From NCBI RefSeq assembly GCF_002117105.1, contig NZ_CP019343.1:4092001-4156000 (forward strand): 64,000 nucleotides of DNA. The letters run 5' to 3'. Made by a program: the position numbers and the translations under genes. Positions within the stretch are counted from its first letter, which is position 1, and each line of letters begins with the position of its first letter. The stretch comes from Oceanicoccus sagamiensis (lineage in GTDB: Bacteria > Pseudomonadota > Gammaproteobacteria > Pseudomonadales > Dasaniaceae). Below the pieces are notes generated by a model. It did not search any database. It saw only the letters and a list, made by a program, of their open reading frames with translations, and was not told the DNA's origin. Of this stretch, positions 17,082-26,680 are shown piece by piece.

Positions 17082-19727
17082 CTAAGCTTTTAAGCTTTTA
17101 GATACCACCTCAAACACATCGCTGGACAGACCTGGTTCGGCCATAATTCGCTCCAACTCTGCCTTCATTAAAAGACGACTTGCTTCGCTGTATTTCTTCC
17201 ACTTGGTTAACGGGCCTAACAACCTTGATGCGACCTGTGGATTCAAGCTATTCAGGGCAATAATCTGATCCGCCAAAAAGCGATAACCGGCACCATCTCG
17301 CTGATGGAAATTAACCGCATTCTGACCACAAAAAGCCCCAATCAAAGCCCGTACTTTATTCGGGTTTTTAAGATCAAAGGCCGGGTGCGACATAAGGCCT
17401 TTAACATGCTCCAAGGTACCCGGCACCGAACAAACTGCCTGCGCCATAAACCACTGGTTAACCACCAGGGACTCATGCTGCCAGCGCTCATAAAACAGCT
17501 TCAATACACGCTGCTTCTGCATACCAAAGCCACTATTTAAAATCACATTAAAAGCAGCCAGCACATCGGTCATATTATTGGCATGGTCAAACTGCTCTAC
17601 CGCAGCATCCAGCGCCTCTTGCGTATCTAACAGCATCAAATAAGCCAGCGCAGTATTTTTTAAGCTGCGCTGGGCAATCTGCAAAGCTGAGGGCTGGTAC
17701 TCTTCCGTGCAATGATTATTACGCAGAGCTTGCCAGAGTTCTTGTTCTAACTGTTTGGCAATGGTTAGCCTGGCCAGTGTCCTGGCGTTATAAATTGCAT
17801 GTACATCCACATCATCAGATATTTCTGTCATATAGGCTTCTGAAGGCAGCTTTAACATCAACGCTACCATTGCCTTATCCAGCGACTCATCCTGTAAAAT
17901 GGAGCGATAGGCCGTAATTAATCGTGGATCAACTGTCGGTTCTTCACCCTTTTGTAAAGCGGCAATCATCTCATTAAGCACTTGCACACCTAACTGCTGG
18001 GAAGCGTCCCAGCGGATAAAACCATCGCTGTCATTGCTCATTAAGAACAACAAATCATCACGACTGTAATCGAAGGATAATTTTACCGGGGCTGAAAACC
18101 CCCTTAACAAACTCGGTACCGGCTTTTCTTTCACCTGGTTAAAGACAAAGGTCTGCCGGGCTTGCGTAATATCGACAACCATCTCCAAGCCAGCGTTAGC
18201 TGTATTATCGAGATGCAGTGGCAAAGCGCCATCCTGCCCCAATAAAGCCATCGCCATGGGGATATGAAAAGGTTGCTTTTGCTCTTGCCCCGGTGTTGCC
18301 GGGCAATGCTGCTCTACTGTTAAGCTATAGCTTTGCGCAGCTGCATCATAAACGCCCTCAACCGCAACCCGTGGAGTGCCCGCCTGAGAGTACCAACGCC
18401 TGAATTGCGTCAAATCGATACCAGCGGCATCCTCCATCGCTTTCACAAAATCTTCGCAGGTCACGGCCTGACCATCGTGGCGGTCAAAATAGAGATCGGT
18501 TCCTTTACGGAAATCCTCTGGCCCCAGTAAATTGGCAATCATCCGCACCACCTCGGCCCCTTTTTCATAAATGGTCACGGTGTAGAAATTGGAGATTTCC
18601 ATAAAGGACTCAGGGCGGACCGGGTGTGCCATCGGCCCACCATCTTCCGCAAACTGCACGGTACGTAGTAGAGAAACATCCTCTACCCGCTTCACGGTTC
18701 TGGAACCCATATCCGCAGAAAACTCGGCATCGCGGTAAACGGTAAAACCTTCTTTTAAACTTAGCTGAAACCAGTCCCGACAGGTGACACGATTACCGGA
18801 CCAGTTATGAAAGTACTCGTGTGCCACCACACCCTCAACCCGCTGAAAACCCGCATCGGTGGTGGTTTCTGGCTTTGCCAGTACACAGGAGGTATTAAAA
18901 ATATTCAGGCTCTTGTTTTCCATTGCCCCCATATTGAAGTCATCAACGGCGACAATATTAAAGATCGATAAGTCATACTCACGGCCGTAGACGTCTTCGT
19001 CCCAACGCATGGAGTTAATTAAAGAGCTCATCGCATGGGCGCATTTATCGAGATCTTTGGGCTCGACAAAAATACGCAGGGTGACGTCATCACCAGACTG
19101 GGTGGTAAAATGATCTTCGGTATACTCTAAATCCCCTGCCACCAGCGCAAATAAATAGGCGGGTTTTTTAAAGGGGTCGTCCCATTTAACCCAGTGACGG
19201 CCGTTGTCTTTATCCCCTGACGCCACATTATTGCCATTGGATAGCAATACCGGATAGCGTTCTTTATCAGCCTCTACTGTGGTGGTAAATACTGACATTA
19301 CATCAGGACGATCCAGATAATAGGTAATCTTGCGAAACCCCTCGGCCTCACACTGAGTGCAATACATGGTGTTAGATTTATACAGACCTTCGAGGGAGGT
19401 ATTTTCCTGAGGTTTTATTTCCGTCATACACTGCAAGACAAAACTATCCGGCACTTTCTGAATAGTTAAAGAGTCACTACTGCAGTGATAGTCAGCATCG
19501 GATAAGGCTTGCCCATCAATACTGACAGTGAGCAGTACCAGCTCCTGACCATGCAGTACCAAGGCAGCAGTTTGATCAGTGGCTGCGGGATTTCGACGTA
19601 GACTTAGCGTGGCAGTCACCACCGACTTATCTTCATCCAGTGAAAAATATAAATCCGTTTTTTCAATCAAAAAATCGGGCACCTGATAATCTTTCAGGAA
19701 AATGGTTTTAGGCTGCGCATCACGCAT
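17082..19727 (-). CDS. pepN: Aminopeptidase N (M1 family, zinc)
   Basis: PepN trims N-terminal residues from peptides in the cytoplasm. The 881-aa protein has the exopeptidase motif GAMEN at 267-271, the zinc motif HEYFHNW from 303 with the third ligand Glu in SLKEGF (326), and the DUF3458 and alpha-helical C-terminal regions of the E. coli-type enzyme. Length matches PepN (about 870). It follows DUF2797 and DUF1315 genes on the same strand, an association seen in related gammaproteobacteria. Confidence 0.97.
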   Translation of the reverse strand: MRDAQPKTIFLKDYQVPDFLIEKTDLYFSLDEDKSVVTATLSLRRNPAATDQTAALVLHGQELVLLTVSIDGQALSDADYHCSSDSLTIQKVPDSFVLQCMTEIKPQENTSLEGLYKSNTMYCTQCEAEGFRKITYYLDRPDVMSVFTTTVEADKERYPVLLSNGNNVASGDKDNGRHWVKWDDPFKKPAYLFALVAGDLEYTEDHFTTQSGDDVTLRIFVEPKDLDKCAHAMSSLINSMRWDEDVYGREYDLSIFNIVAVDDFNMGAMENKSLNIFNTSCVLAKPETTTDAGFQRVEGVVAHEYFHNWSGNRVTCRDWFQLSLKEGFTVYRDAEFSADMGSRTVKRVEDVSLLRTVQFAEDGGPMAHPVRPESFMEISNFYTVTIYEKGAEVVRMIANLLGPEDFRKGTDLYFDRHDGQAVTCEDFVKAMEDAAGIDLTQFRRWYSQAGTPRVAVEGVYDAAAQSYSLTVEQHCPATPGQEQKQPFHIPMAMALLGQDGALPLHLDNTANAGLEMVVDITQARQTFVFNQVKEKPVPSLLRGFSAPVKLSFDYSRDDLLFLMSNDSDGFIRWDASQQLGVQVLNEMIAALQKGEEPTVDPRLITAYRSILQDESLDKAMVALMLKLPSEAYMTEISDDVDVHAIYNARTLARLTIAKQLEQELWQALRNNHCTEEYQPSALQIAQRSLKNTALAYLMLLDTQEALDAAVEQFDHANNMTDVLAAFNVILNSGFGMQKQRVLKLFYERWQHESLVVNQWFMAQAVCSVPGTLEHVKGLMSHPAFDLKNPNKVRALIGAFCGQNAVNFHQRDGAGYRFLADQIIALNSLNPQVASRLLGPLTKWKKYSEASRLLMKAELERIMAEPGLSSDVFEVVSKSLKA

Positions 19728-19761
19728 AGATACTTATCTCCAAACTGTCAGCAAGCAGGCT

Positions 19762-20604
19762 TTAGCCTGCGGTAAATTCAATATGGTAGCCACCAAATTT
19801 ACGGATATTGAGTACGCCGGTATCCATAATCAGGTATTGGCCTTTAATGCCTTTTAATACGCCGCTAATTTCTGGCTGCTTATCAAAATTTAACGATGTG
19901 ACCTTGGTGGGAAATTCAAGCACCGGATACTGAATACTCACCGGTTCAGCATCACTGATGGCCTGTATGGATTGCACACCGTACTCATCTTGCAGAGCTG
20001 TAATCTCATCTTTGCAGGCTTCAAAAAGTTCATCCCGGCGCTGCTCAAGATCAATCCTATCAACTTCACCTTTGAGCATTTTGCGCCAATTGGTTTTATC
20101 GGCCACATGGTTTTTAAATACAACCTCAACCAGACCCGACTGCTGACGGGTGCTAACGCGAAAAATAGGCAGTGCCTGTATCGCTCCCTGATCCATCCAG
20201 CGGATGGGGATTTGGCTACCGCGAGTAATACCTACTTTGACACCTGAAGAGTTGGCCAAATAGACAAAGTGATCCGTCATGCAAAACTCATCACCCCACT
20301 CTGGCTGGCGACAAGTGCCTGCATGATAATGGCATTTCTCAGGGCTCATTATACAACTATCACACTGGGCCAACTTGGTAAAACAAGGGTAACAATAACC
20401 CTGGTTAAAGCTTTTTTTGGTTTTGCGACCACAGTGGGCGCAATTAATCACGCCGCTGTAAGTCAGCTTAATGGACTGGCCAATCAAGGGGTTTAGTGGC
20501 ACTAACTCATCACCTATCGGCAAATGGTAGGACACTTGCTCGCCCTCGCCTTCACCCAATTGGTTTTGCATTTTTCTTAAATGGCCGACAGCATGTTCTG
20601 TCAA
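19762..20604 (-). CDS. DUF2797 family protein with zinc-type cysteine clusters
   Basis: This protein of about 280 aa matches the DUF2797 layout: PIGDELVPLNPLIGQ near the N-terminus, then paired cysteines CAHCGRKTKK, CYPC and CDSC, probably binding zinc, and a later segment with GVKVGITRGSQIPIRWMDQGA. Its function is unknown. I place the start at the TTG at 20604 because AGGAGAG lies 7 bases upstream, overlapping the stop of the DUF1315 gene; the frame is open to a GTG at 20628 that lacks a ribosome site. It is very likely translationally coupled to that gene. Confidence 0.82.
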   Translation of the reverse strand: MTEHAVGHLRKMQNQLGEGEGEQVSYHLPIGDELVPLNPLIGQSIKLTYSGVINCAHCGRKTKKSFNQGYCYPCFTKLAQCDSCIMSPEKCHYHAGTCRQPEWGDEFCMTDHFVYLANSSGVKVGITRGSQIPIRWMDQGAIQALPIFRVSTRQQSGLVEVVFKNHVADKTNWRKMLKGEVDRIDLEQRRDELFEACKDEITALQDEYGVQSIQAISDAEPVSIQYPVLEFPTKVTSLNFDKQPEISGVLKGIKGQYLIMDTGVLNIRKFGGYHIEFTAG

Positions 20605-20615
20605 AACGGGCTCTC

Positions 20616-20897
20616 CTATTCGGACCACTTGAGTGGTCGCTCCTGATTTGGGTTATCACCGGGGTCAGGCTTATCATCGCAGAGTTCGCCTTCAGCTTTG
20701 CTGCCTCTATCGATATAACCGACACGGTCTGTTTCAGCGACAAAGCGCTGCTCATAATTAATTACGGCCTCCATACAAAGCTCACGCTGCTCTTGTGTTA
20801 AACGCTGGCCATCCGGCCATTTGCCTATCTCTATGGCGCGTTTAAGCGCCGTATGAATATCCGGAGTGATATTGCTGATGAGTTGTTCAAAGTCCAT
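20616..20897 (-). CDS. DUF1315 (YeaC-like) small protein
   Basis: The 93-aa acidic protein begins MDFEQLISNITPDIHTALKR and contains GKWPDGQRLTQEQRELCMEA, the signature of the DUF1315/YeaC family, plus a disordered charged C-terminus. The biochemical role is unknown. It lies 18 bases after the rhomboid gene and just upstream of the DUF2797 gene, forming a small cluster that ends in pepN. Confidence 0.8.
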   Translation of the reverse strand: MDFEQLISNITPDIHTALKRAIEIGKWPDGQRLTQEQRELCMEAVINYEQRFVAETDRVGYIDRGSKAEGELCDDKPDPGDNPNQERPLKWSE

Positions 20898-20915
20898 GGT
20901 ATTGCCTTAGCTGTT

Positions 20916-21803
20916 TTATGGCTTATCTTGTGGGTTATTTGGTGAGTTGTTGTGTGATGAGTACTTATCAATCAAGGCCGCTCCCAAGCCCATCAAGCAA
21001 CCCATAATCAAGCCACCTAAATGAGCGACATTGGCGACATTGCCTGCACCAAACAAACCCGCCAAACCGGCAAAGCCGACCACCATCATAAATAAGGAAA
21101 AATATAAAATAACATTGGGGATCATCAGGTTTTTTTCAGGCCGCAACAGGCTCCAGATCCAGCCATAGCCCAGCAGGCCATAAACCACACCGGACATGCC
21201 TCCAAAGATTGCCGCTTCAGAATATCTGGCCTGCATAATATTGGAACCCAAACCAATCACCATACAAATACCCAGCATCCTGACACTGCCCTGCAGCAAC
21301 TCAATTCTCTGGCCCACAAACCACAGCATCGCCATATTAAAGGCAATATGCATCAAACCAAAATGCAAAAAGATCGGGGTTATAAAGCGCCAGTACTCAT
21401 CACTGGGCACAGAAAAAACAAAATAGGCATTCACTCGATCAAAATCAAAAAAGGTAAAGTATTTCACCAGGCCAAAGTCGCGGTCAAAATAGACCAATAA
21501 AAAACCGAGTATGCTTAAAATAATACCGCCGAGAGTAACGGGCAAATGTGCCAGTAATTTACTGAAGATAACACTGGCCTGCGGGCCTTGAGGCACCTCA
21601 ATCCGGGGAGCTTCCGCCTCTCCGGCCAGAAAACGCTCGTAGGCATTACGAACCTGCAATGCTACCGCCTTGTCACCGACTAATAGCAGCCTGCGATCAT
21701 TATTTTCCAGCACGCGGTGGCTAACCCCCTGCTTCCAGAGATATTGACTGAAAACCTGAAGGTCCTCTGCAATTGGTACATCGATAACTACTATCTCAGC
21801 CAT
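20916..21803 (-). CDS. Rhomboid-family intramembrane serine protease
   Basis: The 295-aa protein has a soluble N-terminal domain of about 70 residues resembling the GlpG cytoplasmic domain and six membrane spans. The catalytic pair is visible: Ser204 in GGMSGVVYGLLGY and His261 in NVAHLGG; HIAFN (His152, Asn156) supplies the oxyanion residues. Rhomboids cleave membrane-protein segments; the substrate here is unknown. The layout is like GlpG, but there is no adjacent glp gene, so I do not assign glpG. Confidence 0.9.
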   Translation of the reverse strand: MAEIVVIDVPIAEDLQVFSQYLWKQGVSHRVLENNDRRLLLVGDKAVALQVRNAYERFLAGEAEAPRIEVPQGPQASVIFSKLLAHLPVTLGGIILSILGFLLVYFDRDFGLVKYFTFFDFDRVNAYFVFSVPSDEYWRFITPIFLHFGLMHIAFNMAMLWFVGQRIELLQGSVRMLGICMVIGLGSNIMQARYSEAAIFGGMSGVVYGLLGYGWIWSLLRPEKNLMIPNVILYFSLFMMVVGFAGLAGLFGAGNVANVAHLGGLIMGCLMGLGAALIDKYSSHNNSPNNPQDKP

Positions 21804-21838
21804 AAAACCTGTCTATTAACCCCACCCTTGTCGCTTCA

Positions 21839-22846
21839 TTACAATACCAGTGTTTCCTGCCCACGCACCCAGACAAAATTGTCAGCACGGAGGGTTTGTT
21901 CATTATTCATTCGATAAGCCATTAAGCGACCATTTTTTACTGCACTGTAATCCAGACAGGCAATATTATCTACTAACGGTTTTGGTGTGCCGGTTTGCCA
22001 ATAGTGGCCAATAAACAGCGGGCGCTGGTTATGAGGGTAATAAGGGATATAGGTTTTTTCCATATCCGATAAACGGCGCTCTGCCAGTGCCTGATCGAGT
22101 GGGTCTGGCTGAAACTGCACATCGCCATAACAGGCGGGATTTTCTACCCAGAACTTAACCCGGAACGTGCGGCGGGTATAACCATCCTTACCGGTCATGG
22201 ACAGATTATCCGGCAGCAGTAGGCTGGCACCACGGGTGGCACGACTCATAAACCTGCCTTCAAAGACACGAAAATCTTCCGAAGCAATCAGAAAGTCTTT
22301 ATCGATAGTGCCATCAGGGCGGTGTTGCTTAAACTGATCGATTAAGGGCTGGTCCCAACAGGCATGAATCACCCGAAAAGCCTCAAACTCTAAAAACAAA
22401 GGCCACTCATAGAGCCAGGCAAGTGTATCTCGCCAGTCCTGCGGGTGATTAGCAAATTGATCGAGGGTTTCTTGTATCAGGCGGGTATGATTGGCATTGT
22501 GTTCACGCAGATAGTCTTTGCCACTGCCTTCCGGGGCAAGCGTGGTATAGCCCAAGGCATTATATTCATGATTGCCCATAACTATCTGCGCACTGCCACG
22601 GTCAACCATCTCTCGGATAATATGGATCGACTCTCGAATTTTTGGACCACGGTCTAATATATCACCGAGAAATACTAACTGCCGTGGCTGGCGCTGATTG
22701 CTATATTCATAGCTGCCATTGCGTTTGCTATAACCCAGTTTTTCGATTAATTCGACCAGACTATCTCCGCAGCCATGTACATCGCCAATAAGATCATAGC
22801 CGGCAAATGCCGAGCCATTGGATTCCTGGTCACTCACTGCGGTCAT
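21839..22846 (-). CDS. Calcineurin-like metallophosphoesterase
   Basis: The 335-aa protein has the dinuclear metal motifs of the PPP/Ap4A-hydrolase-like phosphoesterases: DLIGDVHGCGDSL near residue 18, FLGDILDRGPKI, VMGNHEYNALGY, and a late GHYWQTG with the distal His. It is longer than ApaH or PrpE and has extra sequence between GNHE and the final His. The substrate is not determinable; a dinucleoside polyphosphate or protein phosphate is possible. It lies between the rhomboid and SDR genes on the same strand. Confidence 0.82.
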   Translation of the reverse strand: MTAVSDQESNGSAFAGYDLIGDVHGCGDSLVELIEKLGYSKRNGSYEYSNQRQPRQLVFLGDILDRGPKIRESIHIIREMVDRGSAQIVMGNHEYNALGYTTLAPEGSGKDYLREHNANHTRLIQETLDQFANHPQDWRDTLAWLYEWPLFLEFEAFRVIHACWDQPLIDQFKQHRPDGTIDKDFLIASEDFRVFEGRFMSRATRGASLLLPDNLSMTGKDGYTRRTFRVKFWVENPACYGDVQFQPDPLDQALAERRLSDMEKTYIPYYPHNQRPLFIGHYWQTGTPKPLVDNIACLDYSAVKNGRLMAYRMNNEQTLRADNFVWVRGQETLVL

Positions 22847-22861
22847 AAAAATACAGAGTTC

Positions 22862-23644
22862 CTACCAGGCTATCAACGCACCATCACTATGATTTAGCAT
22901 CTTGCCGTTATGCTCTGGCTTTAATGTACCAATCAACTTCACCATATTGGTCACACTCTCTTCTGGCTGTATCGAGCCGGGCATCATGCGCCCTAATACA
23001 CCCATGGTGTTAACCGTACCCGGTGATAACAAGGTTAAAATCACGTCGTCTTTTGCGGTTTCAAACGCCAGGGTATACATCATCATATTTAAAGCGGATT
23101 TACTGGCGCGATAGCTATACATCATGGCCCGCTGCGGGCCTTCTTGAAAAGAACCTGCCTTACTGGAAATCACAATAATTTTTTTCTGTTCAGAAGCTTC
23201 TACATTAGACATAAAAGCTTGCGACATTTTTAAAGGTCCCAGCGCATTCACATCATAGCTAAGCTTGGCCATATCGTAATCGACGCCATCAACCTTTTTG
23301 AAAGCCGACATATACTTGGGTGTAATCGCTGCATTATTGAGCAGTACATCGATGGGCTGGTCTTTATACTTTTCGGCCAGCGCATCGATACGGGCATGAT
23401 CAGTCACATCTAACTGCTCAACGGTAATATTGTTGCGCTCAGCAGCCAATGCATTCAAGTCATCCGCTTCCGCAGGTTTTCTTGCGGTGGCAATGACGGT
23501 CCAGCCACGCTGGCTATATTGATTAACAAATTCCAAACCAATACCGCGGTTAGCGCCGGTAATAAAAACGGTAGGTTCAGCAGCCAGCGCCATCGTGGAT
23601 ATAAAAAAATGGCTCAATAAAACAACAACGAAAAAAACTCTCAC
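22862..23644 (-). CDS. Short-chain dehydrogenase/reductase with N-terminal signal peptide
   Basis: The 260-aa protein is a classical SDR: TGANRGIG at 30-36, NNAA 103-106, catalytic Ser at 160-161, Tyr178 and Lys182 (YRASK). It is unusual in having 22 hydrophobic residues (MRVFFVVVLLSHFFISTMAL-AA) before the Rossmann fold. The GTG start at 23644 has GAGGG 7 bases upstream, whereas the internal ATG (residue 18) that would remove the signal has no ribosome site, so the signal peptide looks real. Location in the periplasm or anchored to the inner membrane is inferred; the substrate is unknown. Confidence 0.82.
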   Translation of the reverse strand: MRVFFVVVLLSHFFISTMALAAEPTVFITGANRGIGLEFVNQYSQRGWTVIATARKPAEADDLNALAAERNNITVEQLDVTDHARIDALAEKYKDQPIDVLLNNAAITPKYMSAFKKVDGVDYDMAKLSYDVNALGPLKMSQAFMSNVEASEQKKIIVISSKAGSFQEGPQRAMMYSYRASKSALNMMMYTLAFETAKDDVILTLLSPGTVNTMGVLGRMMPGSIQPEESVTNMVKLIGTLKPEHNGKMLNHSDGALIAW

Positions 23645-23682
23645 AGGTTAACCCTCATTATTAATATATAAATAACAGAAAC

Positions 23683-24561
23683 TTAATTGACTGGCCCAGT
23701 GCCCCAACCTAATTTATCGCGGCAACTGGCATAAAAACTATGATCGGTGGGGTGGATTAATTTCAGCTTATGCCGACGCTTGGTGATGTAAACAGTATCG
23801 CCGGGCATTGCCGTCAGATGTACCTGACCATCACAGGTTACCGGCGGATGGATGGCATTAGACTCATTGATTTCAATGCGGATTTCGCTATTGCCATCAA
23901 TCACAATCGGGCGGCTACTGAGTGTGTGCGGGAACATAGGAACTAAAACAACCGCATCCAGCTTGGGATGCATAATAGGACCACCACCGGACAGGGAATA
24001 AGCGGTTGAACCGGTCGGTGTTGAAACAATCAATCCATCGGAACGCTGGGGGTAGACAAACTCATTATCGACATAGACATTAAATTCGATCATCTGGGCG
24101 GAGGTGCCTGAGTTAACCACGACATCATTAAGCGCTTCTGCCCGACCAATAACTTCGCCTTTACGCTTGACAATCGCACTTAATAAAAACCGTTTTTCCA
24201 GCACATACTCGCCCTGTAAAACAGCCCCAACCTTTGCTTCAAGCTCCTCCGGTAATATATCGGTCAAAAACCCAAGGCGGCCACGGTTAATACCCAACAC
24301 CGGTACATTATGTCTGGCAAGCTGTCTGGCAGCGCCCAGCAGGCTGCCATCACCACCGAGCACAATAATTAAATCGCAGCTTTCACCCATTTTGGTTCTG
24401 CCGCTGACAGGATAAGGATTATCTGCCAATAGACCGGCAATGGTCTCACCCAGAATAATGTCTATTTTTTGAGCAGACAGAAAGTTGGTCAGTACCCGCA
24501 GCGACTCACCGACTGCATCGCTTTCACGGCCAATAATGCCTACTGTGTTAAATTCGCTCAT
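23683..24561 (-). CDS. nadK: NAD kinase
   Basis: NadK phosphorylates NAD to NADP. The 292-aa sequence has LGGDGSLLGAAR (GGDGS at 69-73), NRGRLGFLTD, the NDVVVNSG segment and the SDGLIVSTPTGSTAYSLSGG motif typical of the family. It is divergent from the DUF1853 gene across about 90 bp. Complete and of typical length. Confidence 0.96.
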   Translation of the reverse strand: MSEFNTVGIIGRESDAVGESLRVLTNFLSAQKIDIILGETIAGLLADNPYPVSGRTKMGESCDLIIVLGGDGSLLGAARQLARHNVPVLGINRGRLGFLTDILPEELEAKVGAVLQGEYVLEKRFLLSAIVKRKGEVIGRAEALNDVVVNSGTSAQMIEFNVYVDNEFVYPQRSDGLIVSTPTGSTAYSLSGGGPIMHPKLDAVVLVPMFPHTLSSRPIVIDGNSEIRIEINESNAIHPPVTCDGQVHLTAMPGDTVYITKRRHKLKLIHPTDHSFYASCRDKLGWGTGPVN

Positions 24562-24653
24562 AATGGTTTAATCAGCTATTGTCGAATCACGCTAGTATAC
24601 TCTAATTTCATTCAGGCCCAAGGGCCAACCGCCGATTTAACCACAGGGGAGAT

Positions 24654-25598
24654 ATGGTCAATCTACCGCTCTTTGAAACCCCCTGCGTCAGGGACCTGGC
24701 CTGGAGCTGTTTTGGTGAAAACCTGATTAATGACTTTGCACTGCTGGACTCTAACACCTCCGTACAGTGCTGCCATATCAGTCTGACCGAAACCAGAGTG
24801 CAATGGCTGCAACAACTCGATAATACGCCTGCCCCACTGTTAGACCATTTAAATAAGCTACATAGCACACGGATTGGGATTTACTTTGAAGCGCTTTGGC
24901 AGTTCTTTATAGAACATGACCCCAAACTCGAATTAATCGCTCATAATCTTCAAGTTAATCAGGATAAAAAAACCTACGGTGAGTTTGATCTGATTTACAA
25001 GGACAATGATAACGGCCAACACTACCATCTTGAACTGGCGATCAAGTTTTATTTGAATAATTCATTGGCGGCCAATCATAATAATTTTTCCACTGATTTT
25101 TATTATTGGCTTGGGCCCAACGCGATTGACCGGCTGGATTTAAAAACCGACCATTTACTCACCCATCAAACTCAACTCGGTTTTAGCGAAGCAGGAAAAG
25201 CGGCGCTATCAACATTGGGCATAGACCAGGTTACTCCGGAAATCGCACTAAAAGGCCGATTATTTTACCCGCAAAACCATACAGCGGAGGCGTCACCGGA
25301 AGTTCTTTCTCCCGCACATAATTTTAGCCAGTGGATTTACCTTTCGGCACTGCAAGATATTACCGACCTTGCAGAGTATTGGATCATCTTAAAACGGTCT
25401 GAATGGATAAGCCCCTATGACGGGTCGGAGAGCACACTGGCTGATAAAATCATTCACTATACGGCGTTAACAACAGCTTTAGAGCAGCAGTTCTCCAGCA
25501 ATAAACAACCTATAGTGATTTGCGGATTAGAACAGAAAAAGGGGTTCTATCGGGAGAAAACCCGTTACTTTATAACCGCCGACTGTTGGCCCCGCTAA
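24654..25598 (+). CDS. DUF1853 family protein
   Basis: The 314-aa protein matches the DUF1853 pattern: an N-terminal VRDLAWSCFGENLI segment, RIGIYFEALWQFFIEHDP, and GEFDLIYKDNDNGQHYHLEL, in which D/E residues spaced like a nuclease-type PD-(D/E)xK core (EFDLI...HLELAIKF) can be seen. A nuclease-like fold is only an inference; the family has no established function that I know of. It ends in a short overlap with the convergent cNMP-rhodanese gene. Confidence 0.78.
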   Translation: MVNLPLFETPCVRDLAWSCFGENLINDFALLDSNTSVQCCHISLTETRVQWLQQLDNTPAPLLDHLNKLHSTRIGIYFEALWQFFIEHDPKLELIAHNLQVNQDKKTYGEFDLIYKDNDNGQHYHLELAIKFYLNNSLAANHNNFSTDFYYWLGPNAIDRLDLKTDHLLTHQTQLGFSEAGKAALSTLGIDQVTPEIALKGRLFYPQNHTAEASPEVLSPAHNFSQWIYLSALQDITDLAEYWIILKRSEWISPYDGSESTLADKIIHYTALTTALEQQFSSNKQPIVICGLEQKKGFYREKTRYFITADCWPR

Positions 25599-26680
25599 AC
25601 CGACTCAAAAGAGCGCTGCTGATCAACAGCATAACTTTTATAGCCGCCCACCAGAGCACTAACATCAAATCCTTCTTCACCCAATAAATAGGCAGCAGCC
25701 TCACTGCGCCGACCACTGTTGCAATAGACGATATAGGGTGTATTTTTATCCAGCATCCGTGATTTTAATTTTAATAGATTAAGCGGCATATTAATGGCGG
25801 CTTCGCTATGCCCTTTTTCGTACTCATCTTGAGTTCTGACATCAATCCAGGTCGCACCGTCGGTAAACTGCTCTTTGGCTTCACTCAGGTTGAGTTGCTT
25901 AATGCCAGCGTTGCGTAATAAGAGATAAAAGTCCTGCTTATCCAGCCGCATCAATACACCGTTGGTTTGCATGGTAATGGTGGCATTTCTCGCCGTGTCG
26001 TTGACCAGAGCATCTTCACCAAAAAAACGCCCTACGCCCAACTCAGCCACCCTTTCCGAGGGGCTTTTATCATCAACAGCTTGATAAACATCGGCAATAC
26101 CCTCTTTAATAAAGTAACAGCAATCGCCCAGTTCGCCCTGGCGTAAAACCGTTTCGCCAGAGCTAACCACTTGCGCTTCAAAACGGCCGAGTATTTGCCG
26201 GATATTCATTGGCGGGACTTTATAAAAAAGATTCGATTTTAGTAAGGTTACCATCCAGTCAGCATCTTCATCCAAATCTCTTTGAGCGGCGATATCCAGC
26301 ATAATATAGTGAGACGCCTGATCCCAAGCCAACATAGCATCCAGTTGATCACTATTAAAGCGAATGACAGTACAATCGCTTAAGGCCACCGCGGTGCTGC
26401 GGCGGGGCTGGTGATTATCCAACGCATAGCGACAGGCGGGATCTTCCGCACTGACCTGCCGACGCGAGCCCAAACTATCAACCAACTCAAGTTGGCCACT
26501 GAGTAAATAGATATGATGATTGTCATACTCGCCGGTGCTAAACAGTGTTTGACCACTGCATAGCATTTCTATCGATTGATCGCGCAACAAGGTATTAAGA
26601 TGGTCCACCGTCAGGGAATTAACCGGTACCAGTGTTTGCAGCAAGCGCTGCTCTATATGAGAGGTGATTGAATGGCTCAT
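25595..26680 (-). CDS. Tandem cyclic-nucleotide-binding domains fused to rhodanese
   Basis: The 361-aa protein has two cNMP-binding-like domains (about 20-125 and 145-250; the second keeps LRQGELGDCCYFIKEG and GRFFGEDALVNDTARNAT close to a Crp phosphate-binding cassette) followed by a rhodanese domain (about 265-352) with active-site Cys320 in CNSGRRS. There is no helix-turn-helix, so it is not a transcription factor. It probably senses a nucleotide or redox state and performs or relays persulfide chemistry. It is directly adjacent (0-base gap) to a D-cysteine desulfhydrase/ACC-deaminase-like gene, which suggests a link to sulfur metabolism. Confidence 0.85.
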   Translation of the reverse strand: MSHSITSHIEQRLLQTLVPVNSLTVDHLNTLLRDQSIEMLCSGQTLFSTGEYDNHHIYLLSGQLELVDSLGSRRQVSAEDPACRYALDNHQPRRSTAVALSDCTVIRFNSDQLDAMLAWDQASHYIMLDIAAQRDLDEDADWMVTLLKSNLFYKVPPMNIRQILGRFEAQVVSSGETVLRQGELGDCCYFIKEGIADVYQAVDDKSPSERVAELGVGRFFGEDALVNDTARNATITMQTNGVLMRLDKQDFYLLLRNAGIKQLNLSEAKEQFTDGATWIDVRTQDEYEKGHSEAAINMPLNLLKLKSRMLDKNTPYIVYCNSGRRSEAAAYLLGEEGFDVSALVGGYKSYAVDQQRSFESV

